Assembly (NCBI RefSeq): GCF_016858305.2
Contig: NZ_CP074436.1
Span: 1,446,001 to 1,510,000 of the forward strand
Source of the DNA: Polaribacter sp. Q13
GTDB lineage: Bacteria > Bacteroidota > Bacteroidia > Flavobacteriales > Flavobacteriaceae
DNA: 64,000 bases
Direction of reading: 5' to 3'
Shown here: one piece after another, positions 8,830 through 17,102 of the stretch
Numbering within the stretch: the stretch's first letter is position 1
Layout: each line of letters starts with the position of its first letter
Made by a program: the position numbers and the translations under genes
The notes under the pieces: model-generated
What the model was told of the DNA's origin: nothing
The model's input: the letters and a program-made list of their open reading frames with translations, nothing else
Database searches by the model: none

Positions 8830-9797
8830 TACATAAAAAATACTTCGGAATAATAGATGCCAAACAATTAGATTCTCTCAATTTTAATCAAATTGACACC
8901 TATTTATTTGACAAAAAATTAGCATATAAAAGCTATAGACAAACAAATACAAAACCAACACATACTAGTGAGTTAGGTGTAGTAAAAAATAGACTTGAAA
9001 TTTCTGATAAAAATATGAGCTATTTATATATTGATGAAGTTACCGAAGTAGTTCATGATTTTCTTTTAGAACACTATAAAGCTGGTATTGGAGGAGAGAA
9101 AGCCTTATTTCAAAGAGATTTTGATGATGAAACATTTGGATTACCCGAATTAGAAAAGAAAAAGGTAGCCTTAGATTACTTTAATAAATATTTTAATTTA
9201 GTAAAAGGAGACTTTCCAATAGGTATGGAATACAACTCTAAACGAGAGATAGTAGCCGAAAAAAGATTTAAAACACTGTATGCTCTTAGAGAATCTTTTA
9301 GATATCAATTGCAAGAGCCCAATAATTTAGTTTTATCATACCTCCTTGGAAGTTTAGATTATTTTAGTAGAGAAACATTTGAATCTCTTCCTTTTTTAAT
9401 TAAAATGTTCAATTTTGAAAATATTCTATCCATTCTGATTGACTTAAATAAAAAATTTAATTTTGAGCAAGAAAATTTTTTTACTCCAAAAACGAAAGCA
9501 CAAAACATCTATGAAGAATATCATGAGCAATTCTATTCTTTAAAGCAGCTAGATTTTATAGAACAAGAGCTTAACATTGAATATAATAAAAAACCTAAAT
9601 ATATTACTAGTCTTTATTTCTTTTTTAAAAACGAAAAAAAATTAAAAATCCCTAAAGAACCAACTTTTAGGGAAATCATAAATCATTATTTTAATACTAA
9701 ATTTAATAGGATTAAAGTTAGTGATTCATCAAGTAATTCACATCAAAAAAGGTTAAAACAGCTATCAAAAGAATGGGATGATTTTCAAAATAAGTAG
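8826..9797 (+). CDS. Hypothetical protein co-transcribed with integrase
   Basis: A 323-residue soluble protein with no motif I recognise. It is charged and Phe/Tyr/Lys-rich, with a region YNSKREIVAEKRFKTLYALRES around residue 140 and a basic C-terminus. The start overlaps the integrase stop (ATGA), so it is translationally coupled and probably part of the element's recombination module. A distant RteC-like relationship is possible from the FNKYFNLV/REIINHYFN pattern, but I cannot support it. Confidence 0.7.
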   Translation: MIHKKYFGIIDAKQLDSLNFNQIDTYLFDKKLAYKSYRQTNTKPTHTSELGVVKNRLEISDKNMSYLYIDEVTEVVHDFLLEHYKAGIGGEKALFQRDFDDETFGLPELEKKKVALDYFNKYFNLVKGDFPIGMEYNSKREIVAEKRFKTLYALRESFRYQLQEPNNLVLSYLLGSLDYFSRETFESLPFLIKMFNFENILSILIDLNKKFNFEQENFFTPKTKAQNIYEEYHEQFYSLKQLDFIEQELNIEYNKKPKYITSLYFFFKNEKKLKIPKEPTFREIINHYFNTKFNRIKVSDSSSNSHQKRLKQLSKEWDDFQNK

Positions 9798-10019
9798 CCT
9801 TTTTTTACCATTGACCCAACTTCGGTCTTTCTGACCCAGAAATACCCAGTATTTCCTCAACTGACCCTTTCAGTGCCCTTTTAATAACATCAATGTCTTC
9901 CTAACTTGCGCTTAGTTAAGTGCTGCTAGTGAAGACGTTGTGTTTATGGTATAAATTCATCATACTTTTTAGCAAGCATTTATTAATAGATTTATTAATA
10001 ATACTTAAAAATTTAAAGT

Positions 10020-10226
10020 ATGAAAACAACAGTTAATTTTAGAATTTACAACGAATACAAAGAAGAGCTTTAAATTCTAGCAAACAAAAGAGGAGAGAAA
10101 ATTTCAGTAATTATTAGAGAAATAATTTCTGATTATCTATGTGAATTAAAAAAAGCTAATTCAGATAATAAACCAAATGTAATTACAATATTCATAGACG
10201 AAAAAGAAAACAATAATTCGTATTAA
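10020..10226 (+). pseudogene. Small ribbon-helix-helix-like protein gene with in-frame stop
   Basis: A 69-codon frame starting MKTTVNFRIYNEYKEEL, then a TAA at 10071-10073, then continuing ILANKRGEKISVIIREIISDYL to a stop at 10224-10226. The beta-strand then two-helix pattern resembles small RHH repressors of mobile elements. The single internal stop suggests recent inactivation, or a sequencing error. It lies 11 bp upstream of the ATPase gene and may once have regulated it. Confidence 0.5.
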
Positions 10227-10237
10227 ATCTATTCATT

Positions 10238-11263
10238 ATGATAAGTAATACAATAGATAGAATTACGGATGATATAGCAAACAATCAAAAACTACTCGAA
10301 AACAATAGTACATTGAGTAGTTGTTTGGTTGTTAAAAAAGCCAACACATGGGTTGAAGAAGCTAAAAATAGACCAATACCCAATATGCTCTTTAGTGAAT
10401 TGTGGTATGAAAAAGAAGTTTGTATTCTTTTTGCAGATACAAATTTAGGGAAATCTATTCTAGCCGTTCAAATTGCAGATAGTATCAGTAGAGGAACTGC
10501 TATTTCTGGCTTTAAATTAGAAAGTGACCCCAGAAAAGTACTGTATTTAGACTTTGAGTTGTCTGATAAACAATTTGAAAACCGTTGTTCAGAAGAATAT
10601 CAAAACCATTATCAATTTAGCTCTAATTTTTTAAGAGCTGAAATTAATACCGAACTTGATATACCTAAAGAGTTTAAAGGTGTTGAAGATTACCTATGCG
10701 CTACATTAGATATAATTATTAAAAATAATGATGTCTCGGTTTTAATAATTGATAATCTTACTTTTTTAAGTAGTGAAAATGAGAAAGCAAAAGATGCTTT
10801 AGTTTTAATGAAAACTCTTAAAAAATTATCACAGAAAGAGGATTTATCAATTCTAGTTTTAGCACATACACCTAAAAGAGATGAATCTAAACCCATCAGT
10901 AAAAATGATTTAGCAGGTAGTAAAATGTTAATGAATTTTTGTGACAGTTCGTTTGCCATTGGTACAAGTTCTCAGGACGCTTCATTTAGATATATCAAAC
11001 AAATTAAACAACGTAATACAGAACATTTATATCATTCTGAAAATGTAATAGTATGTAGTGTAGAAAAGGAATCTAACTTTTTAGAATTTCAGTTTGTAGA
11101 ATTTGGATCAGAGAAAAATCATCTTAAAACTTTTGGTTCTTCAGACTTAGAAGAAAGAGACGAGCAGATGAAGTCTTTAATTTCTGAAGGAAAGTCAAAT
11201 GTTCATATAGGTGAAATATTTAGTTTATCCGAAGGAGCTGTTAGAAAAAGAAGAAAAAAATAG
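10238..11263 (+). CDS. AAA/RecA-fold ATPase (RepA-like) of the mobile element
   Basis: A 341-residue RecA-fold ATPase of the AAA_25 type, similar to plasmid replicative helicase RepA and its mobile-element relatives. The P-loop is ADTNLGKSILA near residue 67 (a variant Walker A lacking the first Gly), and Walker B is VLIIDNLTFL near residue 170. ILVLAHTPKRD and the DLAGSKMLMNFCDSSFAI sensor-like region follow. The C-terminus carries a short HTH (NVHIGEIFSLSEGAVRKRRKK). The neighbouring DUF6371 primase-like gene and the 41-bp inverted repeat suggest a small replication or mobilisation module. Confidence 0.8.
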   Translation: MISNTIDRITDDIANNQKLLENNSTLSSCLVVKKANTWVEEAKNRPIPNMLFSELWYEKEVCILFADTNLGKSILAVQIADSISRGTAISGFKLESDPRKVLYLDFELSDKQFENRCSEEYQNHYQFSSNFLRAEINTELDIPKEFKGVEDYLCATLDIIIKNNDVSVLIIDNLTFLSSENEKAKDALVLMKTLKKLSQKEDLSILVLAHTPKRDESKPISKNDLAGSKMLMNFCDSSFAIGTSSQDASFRYIKQIKQRNTEHLYHSENVIVCSVEKESNFLEFQFVEFGSEKNHLKTFGSSDLEERDEQMKSLISEGKSNVHIGEIFSLSEGAVRKRRKK

Positions 11264-11272
11264 ATATCTAGA

Positions 11273-11470
11273 ATGAATGCTTCTGATGTACATACTATAG
11301 CAAAAGCTCTTTCAAAAGAAGAGTATATAAAGCTATACGAAATAATCAGAAGTGAAGTAAACCCAGATCCTATAAAACTAAAAAAGAAAAATAAGTTACC
11401 AGATTTTACACTAGAAGATGGATTGCGTTATTTACTAAAGAATCACATAACAAAAACAATTAAAACATAA
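11273..11470 (+). CDS. Small hypothetical protein
   Basis: A 65-residue protein, highly charged, with a helical N-terminal half (DVHTIAKALSKEEYIKLYEII) and a basic middle. It starts 9 bp after the ATPase stop and ends exactly where the 16-bp inverted repeat begins, so it closes the ATPase operon. No function recognised; a DNA-binding accessory protein would fit the context. Confidence 0.6.
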   Translation: MNASDVHTIAKALSKEEYIKLYEIIRSEVNPDPIKLKKKNKLPDFTLEDGLRYLLKNHITKTIKT

Positions 11471-11511
11471 TCGTACCATTCGTACCCATAATAATGGTAC
11501 GAATGGTACGA
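11471..11511. repeat. Perfect 16-bp inverted repeat with 9-bp loop
   Basis: The arms TCGTACCATTCGTACC (11471-11486) and GGTACGAATGGTACGA (11496-11511) are exact reverse complements around CATAATAAT. Each arm is itself an imperfect tandem of TCGTACC. It lies between two element genes, 14 bp upstream of the DUF6371 start. There is no T run, so it is not a typical terminator; an operator or replication/mobilisation origin is more likely. Confidence 0.8.
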
Positions 11512-11525
11512 GGTGTATATATAAT

Positions 11526-12386
11526 ATGAATAATTCTTATAAGTATAGTTTAGACAGAACAAGTAAAAAATTTGTTTGCCCCAATTGCCATAAAAAGACC
11601 TTTGTGAAATTTATTGACAAGGAAACAAAACATTATCTAAATGATATTGATGGCAGATGTGATAGAGAAAGTAAGTGTGGTTATTTTAAAAAACCTTCAA
11701 ATAACATTTGTATTACAAATAACAATAACTCTATCACAACTGTAATACAACCAACGTATCACAGTAAAGATATTGCAGTAAAATATTGTGATACATTGCA
11801 ACAAAGTAGCTTTATTAGCTATTTATTAAGCACTTTTAGCGTAAAAAGTGTAATACAAGCCATAAAAACGTACAACATTGGTATTACAAACTATTGGCAA
11901 GGAGCAACTATATTTTGGCAAATAGATACTAAAAAAAAAATAAGAGGTGGTAAAATTATGTTGTACAATTGTAACACAGGTAAAAGGGTGAAACAACCTT
12001 ATAATCATGTTAGTTGGATGCACAAGCAATTGAAGTTAGACAACTTTGTATTACAACAATGTTTATTTGGTTTACATCAAATAAATAATATTTCAAAAGA
12101 TGATACTATTTGTATTGTAGAATCTGAAAAAACTGCCGTAATAATGAGTATAGTAATACCAAATTTCCTATGGTTAGCTACAGGTAGTAAAACAGGTTTT
12201 AAAAAAGAAATGCTACAACCTATAAAAGAGTATAAAGTTATTGCCTACCCAGATAAAACAGAATACAAATCATGGAATGAAAAAGCAATACTTTTAAATA
12301 AAGAAGGATTTACTATTCAATGTAGTTCTTTATTGGAAAGTTTAGATCTTAAAGAAGGTTGTGATTTGGTGGATTTTTTATTGTAA
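11526..12386 (+). CDS. DUF6371 protein (zinc-ribbon plus Toprim-like, primase-related)
   Basis: A 286-residue protein. The N-terminal zinc-finger has cysteines in FVCPNCHKK and in GRCDRESKCGYF, as in CHC2-type primase fingers. The C-terminal half has Toprim-like acidic motifs, IVESEKTAVIMS near residue 200 and AYPDKTEYKSWNEKA near residue 240. This matches the DUF6371 proteins common in Bacteroidota mobile elements. With the ATPase it probably forms a minimal replication or DNA-processing pair. Expression may be controlled by the inverted repeat just upstream. Confidence 0.75.
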   Translation: MNNSYKYSLDRTSKKFVCPNCHKKTFVKFIDKETKHYLNDIDGRCDRESKCGYFKKPSNNICITNNNNSITTVIQPTYHSKDIAVKYCDTLQQSSFISYLLSTFSVKSVIQAIKTYNIGITNYWQGATIFWQIDTKKKIRGGKIMLYNCNTGKRVKQPYNHVSWMHKQLKLDNFVLQQCLFGLHQINNISKDDTICIVESEKTAVIMSIVIPNFLWLATGSKTGFKKEMLQPIKEYKVIAYPDKTEYKSWNEKAILLNKEGFTIQCSSLLESLDLKEGCDLVDFLL

Positions 12387-12413
12387 TATATTAATTTCAA
12401 ATTGTGTTTTTAC

Positions 12414-12594
12414 GTGAGCAATCACAAGCTACATTCATTAAGGCATAGTTTTACAAACCATTTATTGAAAAAGGAATGGATATTAGATATATCCAAAAAC
12501 TATTAGGGCCTAGTCCAAAAAAAATCATGTTTTACACACACGTTACATAGACAAGTTTAAAAAAATTAAAAATCTGTTTGATGATTTATTTTAA
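12414..12594 (+). pseudogene. Decayed tyrosine recombinase C-terminus (IntI/Xer type)
   Basis: Read with one frameshift near 12475, the segment gives a tyrosine-recombinase tail: HSLRHSFTNHLL (catalytic H-x-x-R), then GMDIRYIQKLLG, and FYTHVT with the nucleophile Tyr, followed by KNLFDDLF and a stop at 12592. The usual LLGH histidine has become Pro, and an internal TAG interrupts the end, so it is non-functional. The tail form is that of XerC/D- and IntI-like enzymes and differs from the integrase at 7531. It lies at the promoter-proximal edge of the attC array, where an integron integrase would be expected. Confidence 0.7.
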
Positions 12595-13141
12595 TCACTT
12601 ACTTTTATAAAAAAACGGATATAAGTATACTAAACCTTTGCATATCCCAGCAAAACGGAATAATAAAAGGATAAAAGTTCCTTATATAAACAAGTTGCTA
12701 AAAATTGCTAAGAAATCTCAATCAGCTTAGGAAATAATAAATAAAAATCTAGAAATTCAAATAGTTAGACACTCTCTCGCTAATGGAAAATTCTGAAGGA
12801 ATTTTAGGTATTTATTTTAAAATTGAAAACATCAAAAAAATAAGCTTTGAGTAGTTAAATGGTTGAGAAAAATAACAAGAAAGTATTTTCTGAAAACCGA
12901 AAAACATCAAAATTGTTGTCTCAATTGAATGTGTGAAAAACTTCTCATGCGCTGAAAAACTAAAATTTGGAAATTTGAATAAAATAATTAAAATTGTTAC
13001 TTCAATTAAGCTTCTGAGAAATCACTCAAATGCTGAAAACAAAATTTGAGTAAACTATGGAATTTAAAAAAGTAAAAGGATTTTTACTAGAATTCTGAAT
13101 TTTGAAAAAACGATTAGAATTAGAAAATAAAAAACAACTTT
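12595..13141. other. Proximal non-coding segment, candidate attI boundary and first cassette
   Basis: No convincing gene here. GTTGCTAAA at 12694 nearly complements the R'' end of attC1 (TTTAAGCAAC), so the first cassette may start there, with the attI-like site just upstream. The part from about 12770 has the motif CACTCTCTCGC, shared with other non-coding cassettes. Low certainty on the exact boundary. Confidence 0.4.
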
Positions 13142-13275
13142 AAGCAACACTATGTATAAAAAATTGCTATTTTTAGCTTTAGTAAAAGTAGTTGCTTTTT
13201 TGTAAACAACAATTTTCCTGCGGAAAATAGCCGTTCACTTAAATCGCAACTTTCCATAACACAACAACGTTAGCC
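13142..13275 (+). repeat. attC-like site 1 (type C)
   Basis: R'' AAGCAAC (13142-13148), R' GTTAGCC (13269-13275). Central hairpin ATTTTCCTGCGGAAAAT. Outer stem ATTGC/GCAAC and the conserved ACAACAACGTT next to R' are present. Confidence 0.8.
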
Positions 13276-13644
13276 AAAATAGCGCGAAAAAATTCTGACT
13301 CATCAAAAAAGGTCCGTTAAAACAATGATTATTCACACAAAATAAAGCGAAAAAAATCTCACTCAAATGTTGAAAAAAATCAAAAAAGTGGAAAAGTAAA
13401 ACACTCTCTCGCTAATGAAAAATTATATAATTTTGAAAGTTTGAGAAATTGAAAATGTTGAAATTTCACTCAAACTCTGAAAACTCAAATTGCGGAATTC
13501 TTACTCAAAATCTGAATTTAGCAAGTTTGCGGAATTGAGCAAATTACGGAATTAAAATCTTTGCGGAATTTTTACTCAAACTCTGAATATTGGAAAACGG
13601 AAAACTTTAAACGAAATAACAAACTGAAAAAAACAAATAACTTT
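13276..13644. other. ORF-less cassette 1
   Basis: About 370 bp between attC1 and attC2 without a plausible gene on either strand. It contains CACTCTCTCGC at 13402, repeated GCGGAATT words and ACTCAAAcTCTGAA-like words, all shared with other empty cassettes. Its ends are complementary (GTTAGCCAAA and TTTGGCTAAC). Confidence 0.7.
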
Positions 13645-13777
13645 GGCTAACAACTTGTATAAAAAATTGCTTAATTTGGCTTAATCAAAAATTTGTGCTT
13701 TTTTATAAACTCTATTTTTCCTGCGGAAAAATGCCGTTCATTTAAAACGCAAATTTCCATACAAAAATACGTTGTAA
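13645..13777 (+). repeat. attC-like site 2 (type C)
   Basis: R'' GGCTAAC (13645-13651), R' GTTGTAA (13771-13777). The L boxes TTGTAT and ATACAA pair. Central hairpin TTTTTCCTGCGGAAAAA. Confidence 0.8.
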
Positions 13778-14302
13778 AAAACTTGCTGAAAGTATAATTT
13801 AAGAACAACAGATATTTAAAAATACATTTAGCTTTAAAGTCTGAAAACTCAAAAAAGCGAAATAAAACGTTTGAAAAATTAGGTTTTTGGAACACTCTCT
13901 CGCGAATCAAAATTTCGAAAAAAATAGAAGGTTTTTAGAATTTTAAGGAAGGAAAAAATAGTTCTTTTCGTTCGGAATTTTAAAACTCAAAAAAAAGGAA
14001 AAAGTTTGCGGAATTTAGCTTGTTTGAAAATATCTGAAAACTTGAAACTTCATTACTGTTTGAAACTAAAACCGCTGAATTGACAAAATATTGAGCAAAA
14101 GTCGGAAAAATTCGTTCCTAAAGACAAATTTAAAAAGGCTGAGAGATTTCTATGAGTAAAATAAAGGTTTACTCATGTTCTGAATTAAAAACTTGTGAAA
14201 ACGCTGAAAAATCAAAATTAAGGAATTTACTCAGAAACTCTAAAAAAGAGAAAAAAGAAATAGGAATTTTATAACTTATAAAGTGGAAATTAAACACGCA
14301 TT
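13778..14302. other. ORF-less cassette 2
   Basis: About 525 bp with no supported gene. It has CACTCTCTCGCGAAT at 13893, GCGGAATT words and fragments such as GTTCGGAATT. Its ends are complementary over 9 nt (GTTGTAAAA and TTTTACAAC). Confidence 0.7.
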
Positions 14303-14435
14303 TTACAACACCTTGTATAAAAAATTGCTAAATTTGGCTTAATCAAAGTTTGTTGCATTTCTGTCAACTTCTATTTTCCTTCGGAAAATAGCCGTCGACT
14401 TAAAACGCAACTTTCCATACAAAACAACGTTGGCA
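14303..14435 (+). repeat. attC-like site 3 (type C)
   Basis: R'' TTACAAC (14303-14309), R' GTTGGCA (14429-14435). L boxes TTGTAT/ATACAA. Central hairpin ATTTTCCTTCGGAAAAT. Confidence 0.8.
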
Positions 14436-14479
14436 AATATTAATCAATCAAAATCTGAAAATTAAAAAATAACATTACA

Positions 14480-15046
14480 ATGAAAACAAATATGAGGAAA
14501 AAAAATCTGAAAATATTATTATTAATAACAATAATATCCTTTTGTATTAAAAGCAATGCTCAAAAAAATGATTTTATTGTTACATACTCTAATGATACGA
14601 TTTATGTAGATCAAGTTTGGATAAAGTTTGACAATATTAAAGTAAAAAAAGATGGAAAAAAAACAAAATTTCTTTTAGAAGAAATAAAAAGTCTTTATAA
14701 ATCAAAAGACGAATCATATTATGAGAAAATTGACAATCCAAACGCATTTTCTAGAAAAAGGGAAAAGGTATTTGCTGAAAGATTAACTGACGGTAAAATT
14801 AATTTTTATTATTATCATATTGGAGATGGAGGAATGACTGGAGGATATAGTTATTATTTTATATCAAAAAACGGAAGAATGAGTCAACTTTCAAACTTTG
14901 GGACTAAATCTTTTTATAAAGAAATTAAAAGATTTATTAATGATGACAAAGAAGTTTTATCAGAACTTAACTCCATAAAAAAAATAAAAATGGAAAATTT
15001 AATAAAATTAATAAAAAAGTATAATTCAAAAATTAAAAATATATAA
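14480..15046 (+). CDS. Cassette-encoded secreted hypothetical protein
   Basis: A 188-residue protein with an N-terminal signal peptide (basic start, hydrophobic residues 11-24, ending KSNAQ). The mature part begins DFIVTYSNDTIYVDQVW, a pattern of small periplasmic beta-strand proteins in Bacteroidota, and continues with a GDGGMTGGYSYYF loop and a lysine-rich helical tail. It is the only gene in the cassette between attC3 and attC4, 45 bp downstream of R'. Function unknown. Confidence 0.65.
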   Translation: MKTNMRKKNLKILLLITIISFCIKSNAQKNDFIVTYSNDTIYVDQVWIKFDNIKVKKDGKKTKFLLEEIKSLYKSKDESYYEKIDNPNAFSRKREKVFAERLTDGKINFYYYHIGDGGMTGGYSYYFISKNGRMSQLSNFGTKSFYKEIKRFINDDKEVLSELNSIKKIKMENLIKLIKKYNSKIKNI

Positions 15047-15094
15047 GAGTTATATTTAATATATAAATTTAATTATATGGAAAATAAAAACATT

Positions 15095-15227
15095 TGCCAA
15101 CACCGTATAAACTTTATTGCTGGTTTTAGCTCACTTGGGAAATTCCTCCGGAATTTCGCCGTTCGTACTTTATTTACTAAATTCACTGCTTAAACAACGC
15201 AACAAAGCTTATACAACAACGTTGGCA
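15095..15227 (+). repeat. attC-like site 4 (type A)
   Basis: R'' TGCCAAC (15095-15101), R' GTTGGCA (15221-15227). The L boxes GTATAA and TTATAC pair. Central hairpin GAAATTCCTCCGGAATTTC. Confidence 0.85.
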
Positions 15228-15273
15228 ACAAACAAAATGAAAACCGTCTGAAACAGTATAATAGGAATATAAA

Positions 15274-15966
15274 ATGATAGATTTTTTTAACAATTTTGAT
15301 TGGAATGGCTTTTGGCTAAATGTGTTAGTTAGTTCTATTTTTTTTATACTAAGTATTCCATTAGCAATCAAATTTATTCCGATTTATACAATCAGACAAT
15401 TAAATAAAAAAAACAAAAAATTTATTGCTCGAAAAATATCTTACGTAATTCAGGAAATGTGTGAATACTTAAACTATTCGCCATATTCAGATAAAGAACT
15501 TTACAAAGAAAAAATCTCAATATTTACGACAAAAAAAGATTTGAAAAATTATCGTTTTGTTGGATTACTGAAAATAAATGTATTCAACAAAGTTAACTAT
15601 CCGAAAATATTCTTGATGATAGTTGAACATTTTAAAAAACTTCCAATTAATGAACAATTTGAATTAATCAAAAAGGAAAAAGAACGTGTTAAAGAACTAA
15701 GAGAAAAATTAGAAAAAACTATTGAAATCCATTCTCTTCATCTTAATGAAAAAATGATTTCTGAAATTAGTGACCTATGTTTAGATATTCGTTCATTTGA
15801 AATAAAATTTAAAGCTAATTTTGGAATAGATGATTTAATTGAAAAAGGAATCGCAGAAAGAAAAGGAGTTTTTGGAATATTAGAAATTGCAAAACTGAAT
15901 GAAAGATTGGCTGTTTTATTAAAAGAACTTATTCAGGAAAAATATTTTGAAACAGAAATAGAATAA
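15274..15966 (+). CDS. Cassette-encoded membrane-anchored hypothetical protein
   Basis: A 230-residue protein with one N-terminal transmembrane segment (about residues 12-34, FWLNVLVSSIFFILSIPLAI), then a soluble, mostly helical and charged region with heptad character around residues 125-175. No family recognised. A single gene between attC4 and attC5, starting 47 bp after R'. Confidence 0.65.
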   Translation: MIDFFNNFDWNGFWLNVLVSSIFFILSIPLAIKFIPIYTIRQLNKKNKKFIARKISYVIQEMCEYLNYSPYSDKELYKEKISIFTTKKDLKNYRFVGLLKINVFNKVNYPKIFLMIVEHFKKLPINEQFELIKKEKERVKELREKLEKTIEIHSLHLNEKMISEISDLCLDIRSFEIKFKANFGIDDLIEKGIAERKGVFGILEIAKLNERLAVLLKELIQEKYFETEIE

Positions 15967-15974
15967 ATGTCAGT

Positions 15975-16107
15975 TGCCAACACCGTATAAACTTTATTGC
16001 TGGTTTTGGCTCACTTGGGAAATTCCTTCGGAATTTCGCCGTTCGTGTTTTATTTACTAAATTCACTGCTTAAACAACGCAACAAAGCTTATACAACAAC
16101 GTTAGGC
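15975..16107 (+). repeat. attC-like site 5 (type A)
   Basis: R'' TGCCAAC (15975-15981), R' GTTAGGC (16101-16107), an exact match to the classical integron core GTTRRRY. L boxes GTATAA/TTATAC. Confidence 0.87.
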
Positions 16108-16143
16108 ACAAGCACAAATCTAACTCGAAAAAAAGAAGGAATT

Positions 16144-16920
16144 ATGAAAAAAATAATTTTACTTTTTATTGTAAATTTTGCATTTACAATAAAACTTTTA
16201 GCTTGTAGTTATACACCAATTTCATTTTGTGAGACAAGTGAAACTTATTCAGAAAATTTAATTGTGTTTGGAAAAATAGTTTCTATTGACAATAATGGAA
16301 TTGATTTTGAAATAATTGACATTCTGAAAGGACAAGAAAATAAGACTATTATTAGAATTTGGAATGGAGTTGATTTTGACTGTAATGGAAATTGGTCAAT
16401 GACAGCATCTGAGTTAGGCGAATTAAATGAAACTTTGATCATTATACTTCCAAAAATAGTAGAGAAAAAAAACGATTGGGAAGTTATTGGAGAATATAGA
16501 AGACCAGATTTTTTTGGTTATACTCCGAATTTAAAAGTTGAAAATGGAATAATTTCTGGACTTATATCTGGAAATGTAAGTTATCCTTATGTGGAAGAAC
16601 AGGCAAATTATGAAAACTTTAAAAACTCTTGGGAAACAAATCAGAATTGTTCAACTGTAGTTTTAGGAATTAAAAATTATGAATCTGAAGAAACATTTAA
16701 AATTCTTACACTTTCAAACAATAAGTTTAAAATTTCATCAAATAAGAATGCCGAATTTAAAATTAGAATTTTTAATATAAATGGTTTAAAGATTGAATCA
16801 AATGAACTTGTCGAGAAAGAATTTGAAATTGATTTATCAAAATATTCAGCAGGAATATATTTTATAAATTTAACATACGAAAACAACAAAATTCATAATT
16901 TCAAAATTATAAAAAAATAG
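16144..16920 (+). CDS. Cassette-encoded secreted protein with type IX sorting tail
   Basis: A 258-residue protein. The start at ATG 16144 gives a proper signal peptide (MKKIILLFIVNFAFTIKLLAC); the frame is open further upstream, but only through attC5. The Cys at the end of the signal may make it a lipoprotein or serve as a disulfide. A beta-rich body is followed, at about residues 185-258, by a Por secretion C-terminal domain: FKIRIFNINGLKI, IDLSKYSAGIYFINL and KIIKK, the type IX secretion signal of Bacteroidota. Function of the body unknown. Confidence 0.75.
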   Translation: MKKIILLFIVNFAFTIKLLACSYTPISFCETSETYSENLIVFGKIVSIDNNGIDFEIIDILKGQENKTIIRIWNGVDFDCNGNWSMTASELGELNETLIIILPKIVEKKNDWEVIGEYRRPDFFGYTPNLKVENGIISGLISGNVSYPYVEEQANYENFKNSWETNQNCSTVVLGIKNYESEETFKILTLSNNKFKISSNKNAEFKIRIFNINGLKIESNELVEKEFEIDLSKYSAGIYFINLTYENNKIHNFKIIKK

Positions 16921-16941
16921 AAGTAAGAATAAAAAGCCAGT

Positions 16942-17075
16942 GCCTAACACCGTGTAAAAAAAATTGCTAAATTAGTGCTTAACTAAAAGCAGTTGCATTT
17001 TTGCAAACTTCAATTTTCCTTCGGAAAATAGCCGTTCACAAAAATCGCAACTTTCTTTACACAACAACGTTGGCA
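16942..17075 (+). repeat. attC-like site 6 (type C)
   Basis: R'' GCCTAAC (16942-16948), a classical RYYYAAC match; R' GTTGGCA (17069-17075). L boxes GTGTAA/TTACAC. Central hairpin ATTTTCCTTCGGAAAAT. Confidence 0.87.
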
Positions 17076-17102
17076 ACAAGCTAAAAACTCAATACAAATC
17101 GA

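Noticed and set aside
15997..16143. Upstream extension of the T9SS protein
   Set aside because: The extension reads through attC5, and the ATG at 16144 gives a proper signal peptide.
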